The position numbers and the translations under genes are program-made. Below are positions 5,039 through 6,007 of a DNA stretch of 6,007 bases, one piece after another. Origin of the DNA: Chloroflexota bacterium (GTDB lineage: Bacteria; Chloroflexota; Dormibacteria; Dormibacterales; Dormibacteraceae); assembly GCA_005880525.1 (NCBI GenBank), contig VBFW01000048.1, forward strand, positions 1-6,007. Direction: 5' to 3'. Position 1 is the first letter of the stretch; each line of letters opens with the position of its first letter. A model generated the notes under the pieces. The model was not told the origin of the DNA and did no database searches. It was given only the letters and a program-made list of their open reading frames with translations.

Positions 5039-5043
5039 GGGAG
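5037..5043 (+). promoter_or_regulatory. Ribosome binding site of ahcY
   Basis: GAGGGAG overlaps the end of the apt stop codon and lies 8 bases before the TTG at 5052. This is normal spacing and supports the TTG start. The in-frame ATG at 5082 has an AAGGA only one base upstream, too close to serve as a ribosome binding site. Confidence 0.65.
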
Positions 5044-5051
5044 TTGCTTTC

Positions 5052-6007
5052 TTGAAGGTTCAATCAGCCGACGTCAAGGACATGAAGCTGGCCGCCGACG
5101 GCCAGAACCTCATCGACTGGGCGGCGCGGGAGATGCCCGTGCTGCTGCTGATCCGCCAGAGGTTCGCCAAGGAGCAGCCGCTCAAAGGCATCAAGGTGGC
5201 GGCCTGCCTGCACGTCACGAGCGAGACGGCCAACCTGATGCTGACGCTGAAAGCTGCGGGCGCCGACATCGCTCTGTGCGCATCCAACCCGCTGTCCACC
5301 AACGACGCGGTGGCCGCGGCGCTCGTGGAGCAGCACTCGATCAAGACCTACGCCATACGCGGTGAGGACAACGACACGTACTACCAGCACATCGAGTCCG
5401 CGCTGGACCATCACCCGGCGATGACGATGGACGACGGCGCGGACCTGGTGTCGGTGCTGCACAAGAAGCGCCAGAGCCAGATCTCCGAGGTCATCGGCGG
5501 CACCGAGGAGACCACGACGGGCGTCATCCGATTGAAGGCGATGGCGGAGCACGGCGTGCTGCGCTACCCGATCGTCGCCGTCAACGAGGCCGACACGAAG
5601 CACATGTTCGACAACCGGTACGGCACCGGGCAGTCGACGCTCGACGGCATCATCCGCGCGACCAACGTGCTCCTGGCGGGCAAGAAGGTGGTGGTCGCGG
5701 GCTATGGCTGGGTCGGTCGCGGGCTCGCCACCCGGGCAAAGGGCCACGGCGCCGACGTGCTTGTCACCGAGGTGGACGCGGTCAAAGCACTCGAGGCCGT
5801 GATGGACGGATTCCGCGTCATGAAGATGGAGGAGGCCGCCGCGGTAGGCGACATCTTCATCACGGTCACCGGCGACGTGAACGTGCTCGACCGCCACCAT
5901 TTCTCGCTCATGAAGGACGGCGTGCTGCTGGCCAACTCAGGGCACTTCAACTCCGAGATCAACCTGAAAGCGCTGGACGATCTCGCCACAGGTGTGCGCC
6001 AGGTGAG
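5052..6007 (+). CDS. ahcY: Adenosylhomocysteinase (S-adenosylhomocysteine hydrolase), C-terminus outside window
   Basis: The enzyme reversibly splits S-adenosylhomocysteine into adenosine and homocysteine using bound NAD+, relieving product inhibition of methyltransferases. The window holds 318 residues of an expected 410-420 or so. Visible are ACLHVTSETANL (51-62, H54), CASNPLSTND (76-85), MDDGADL (126-132), the catalytic TEETTTG (151-157) and NEADTKHMFDNRYGTGQST (178-196, K183 and D187). The NAD-binding loop GYGWVGRG is at 217-224, with E240 at the end of the next strand, and NSGHFNSEI at 296-304 carries H298. The HVTSETANL/ALCASNPLST style is that of the shorter thermophile/archaeal-type subgroup rather than the HMTIQTAVL type of most proteobacteria. 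The TTG start keeps the subgroup's SADVKDMKLA beginning and has a good ribosome binding site. It lies 13 bases after apt. V221 replaces the Cys common in GYGWCGKG. Confidence 0.94.
   Translation, partial: MKVQSADVKDMKLAADGQNLIDWAAREMPVLLLIRQRFAKEQPLKGIKVAACLHVTSETANLMLTLKAAGADIALCASNPLSTNDAVAAALVEQHSIKTYAIRGEDNDTYYQHIESALDHHPAMTMDDGADLVSVLHKKRQSQISEVIGGTEETTTGVIRLKAMAEHGVLRYPIVAVNEADTKHMFDNRYGTGQSTLDGIIRATNVLLAGKKVVVAGYGWVGRGLATRAKGHGADVLVTEVDAVKALEAVMDGFRVMKMEEAAAVGDIFITVTGDVNVLDRHHFSLMKDGVLLANSGHFNSEINLKALDDLATGVRQV

Noticed and set aside
5064..5900. 278-codon minus-strand frame
   Set aside because: It is antisense to ahcY and rich in His, Val, Arg and Asp with no domain.

Overview
The window is high-GC bacterial DNA, dense in genes and with strong G/C preference at third codon positions. 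All recognisable genes belong to nucleotide-sugar and cell-surface polysaccharide metabolism or to adenine/S-adenosylhomocysteine salvage. The short, Thermotoga/archaeal-like adenosylhomocysteinase, the use of TTG starts and the apparently leaderless promoters would suit a Chloroflexota- or Dormibacterota-like lineage. That placement is an impression from protein style only; no rRNA or other marker is present.

Left part, minus strand (1-1234): a nucleotide-sugar dehydrogenase of the UDP-glucose/GDP-mannose dehydrogenase superfamily (224-1234) is followed, after a 156-base gap holding several small inverted repeats, by the first 22 codons of an NAD-dependent sugar epimerase/dehydratase that runs off the left edge. 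The dehydrogenase appears to have lost most of its C-terminal domain by an in-frame internal deletion while keeping the family's C-terminal tail. Divergent from it is a family GT4 glycosyltransferase (1407-2171, plus strand) whose reading frame stays open back to 1251 without a start codon. Its N-terminal Rossmann domain is therefore largely missing.

Right part, plus strand (2265-6007): a tight operon of UDP-glucose 6-dehydrogenase (ugd), UDP-glucuronate decarboxylase (uxs), adenine phosphoribosyltransferase (apt) and adenosylhomocysteinase (ahcY, cut by the right edge). The first pair overlap by 14 bases; the other gaps are 7 and 13 bases. Ugd and Uxs make UDP-glucuronate and then UDP-xylose, precursors for surface glycans. 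Apt and AhcY take part in recycling the adenine moiety left after S-adenosylmethionine-dependent methylation.

The most striking non-coding structure is the 93-base gap before ugd. It has two identical 12-base palindromes (TTTGTATACAAA) centred 41 bases apart, with a perfect 19-base GC-rich palindrome between them, then a GATAAT -10 box exactly 9 bases before the ugd ATG. The same -10-to-ATG geometry occurs at the start of the minus-strand dehydrogenase (CATAAT, 9 bases, ATG). This points to leaderless transcription of both dehydrogenase genes and to an unidentified dimeric regulator controlling the ugd-uxs-apt-ahcY operon.
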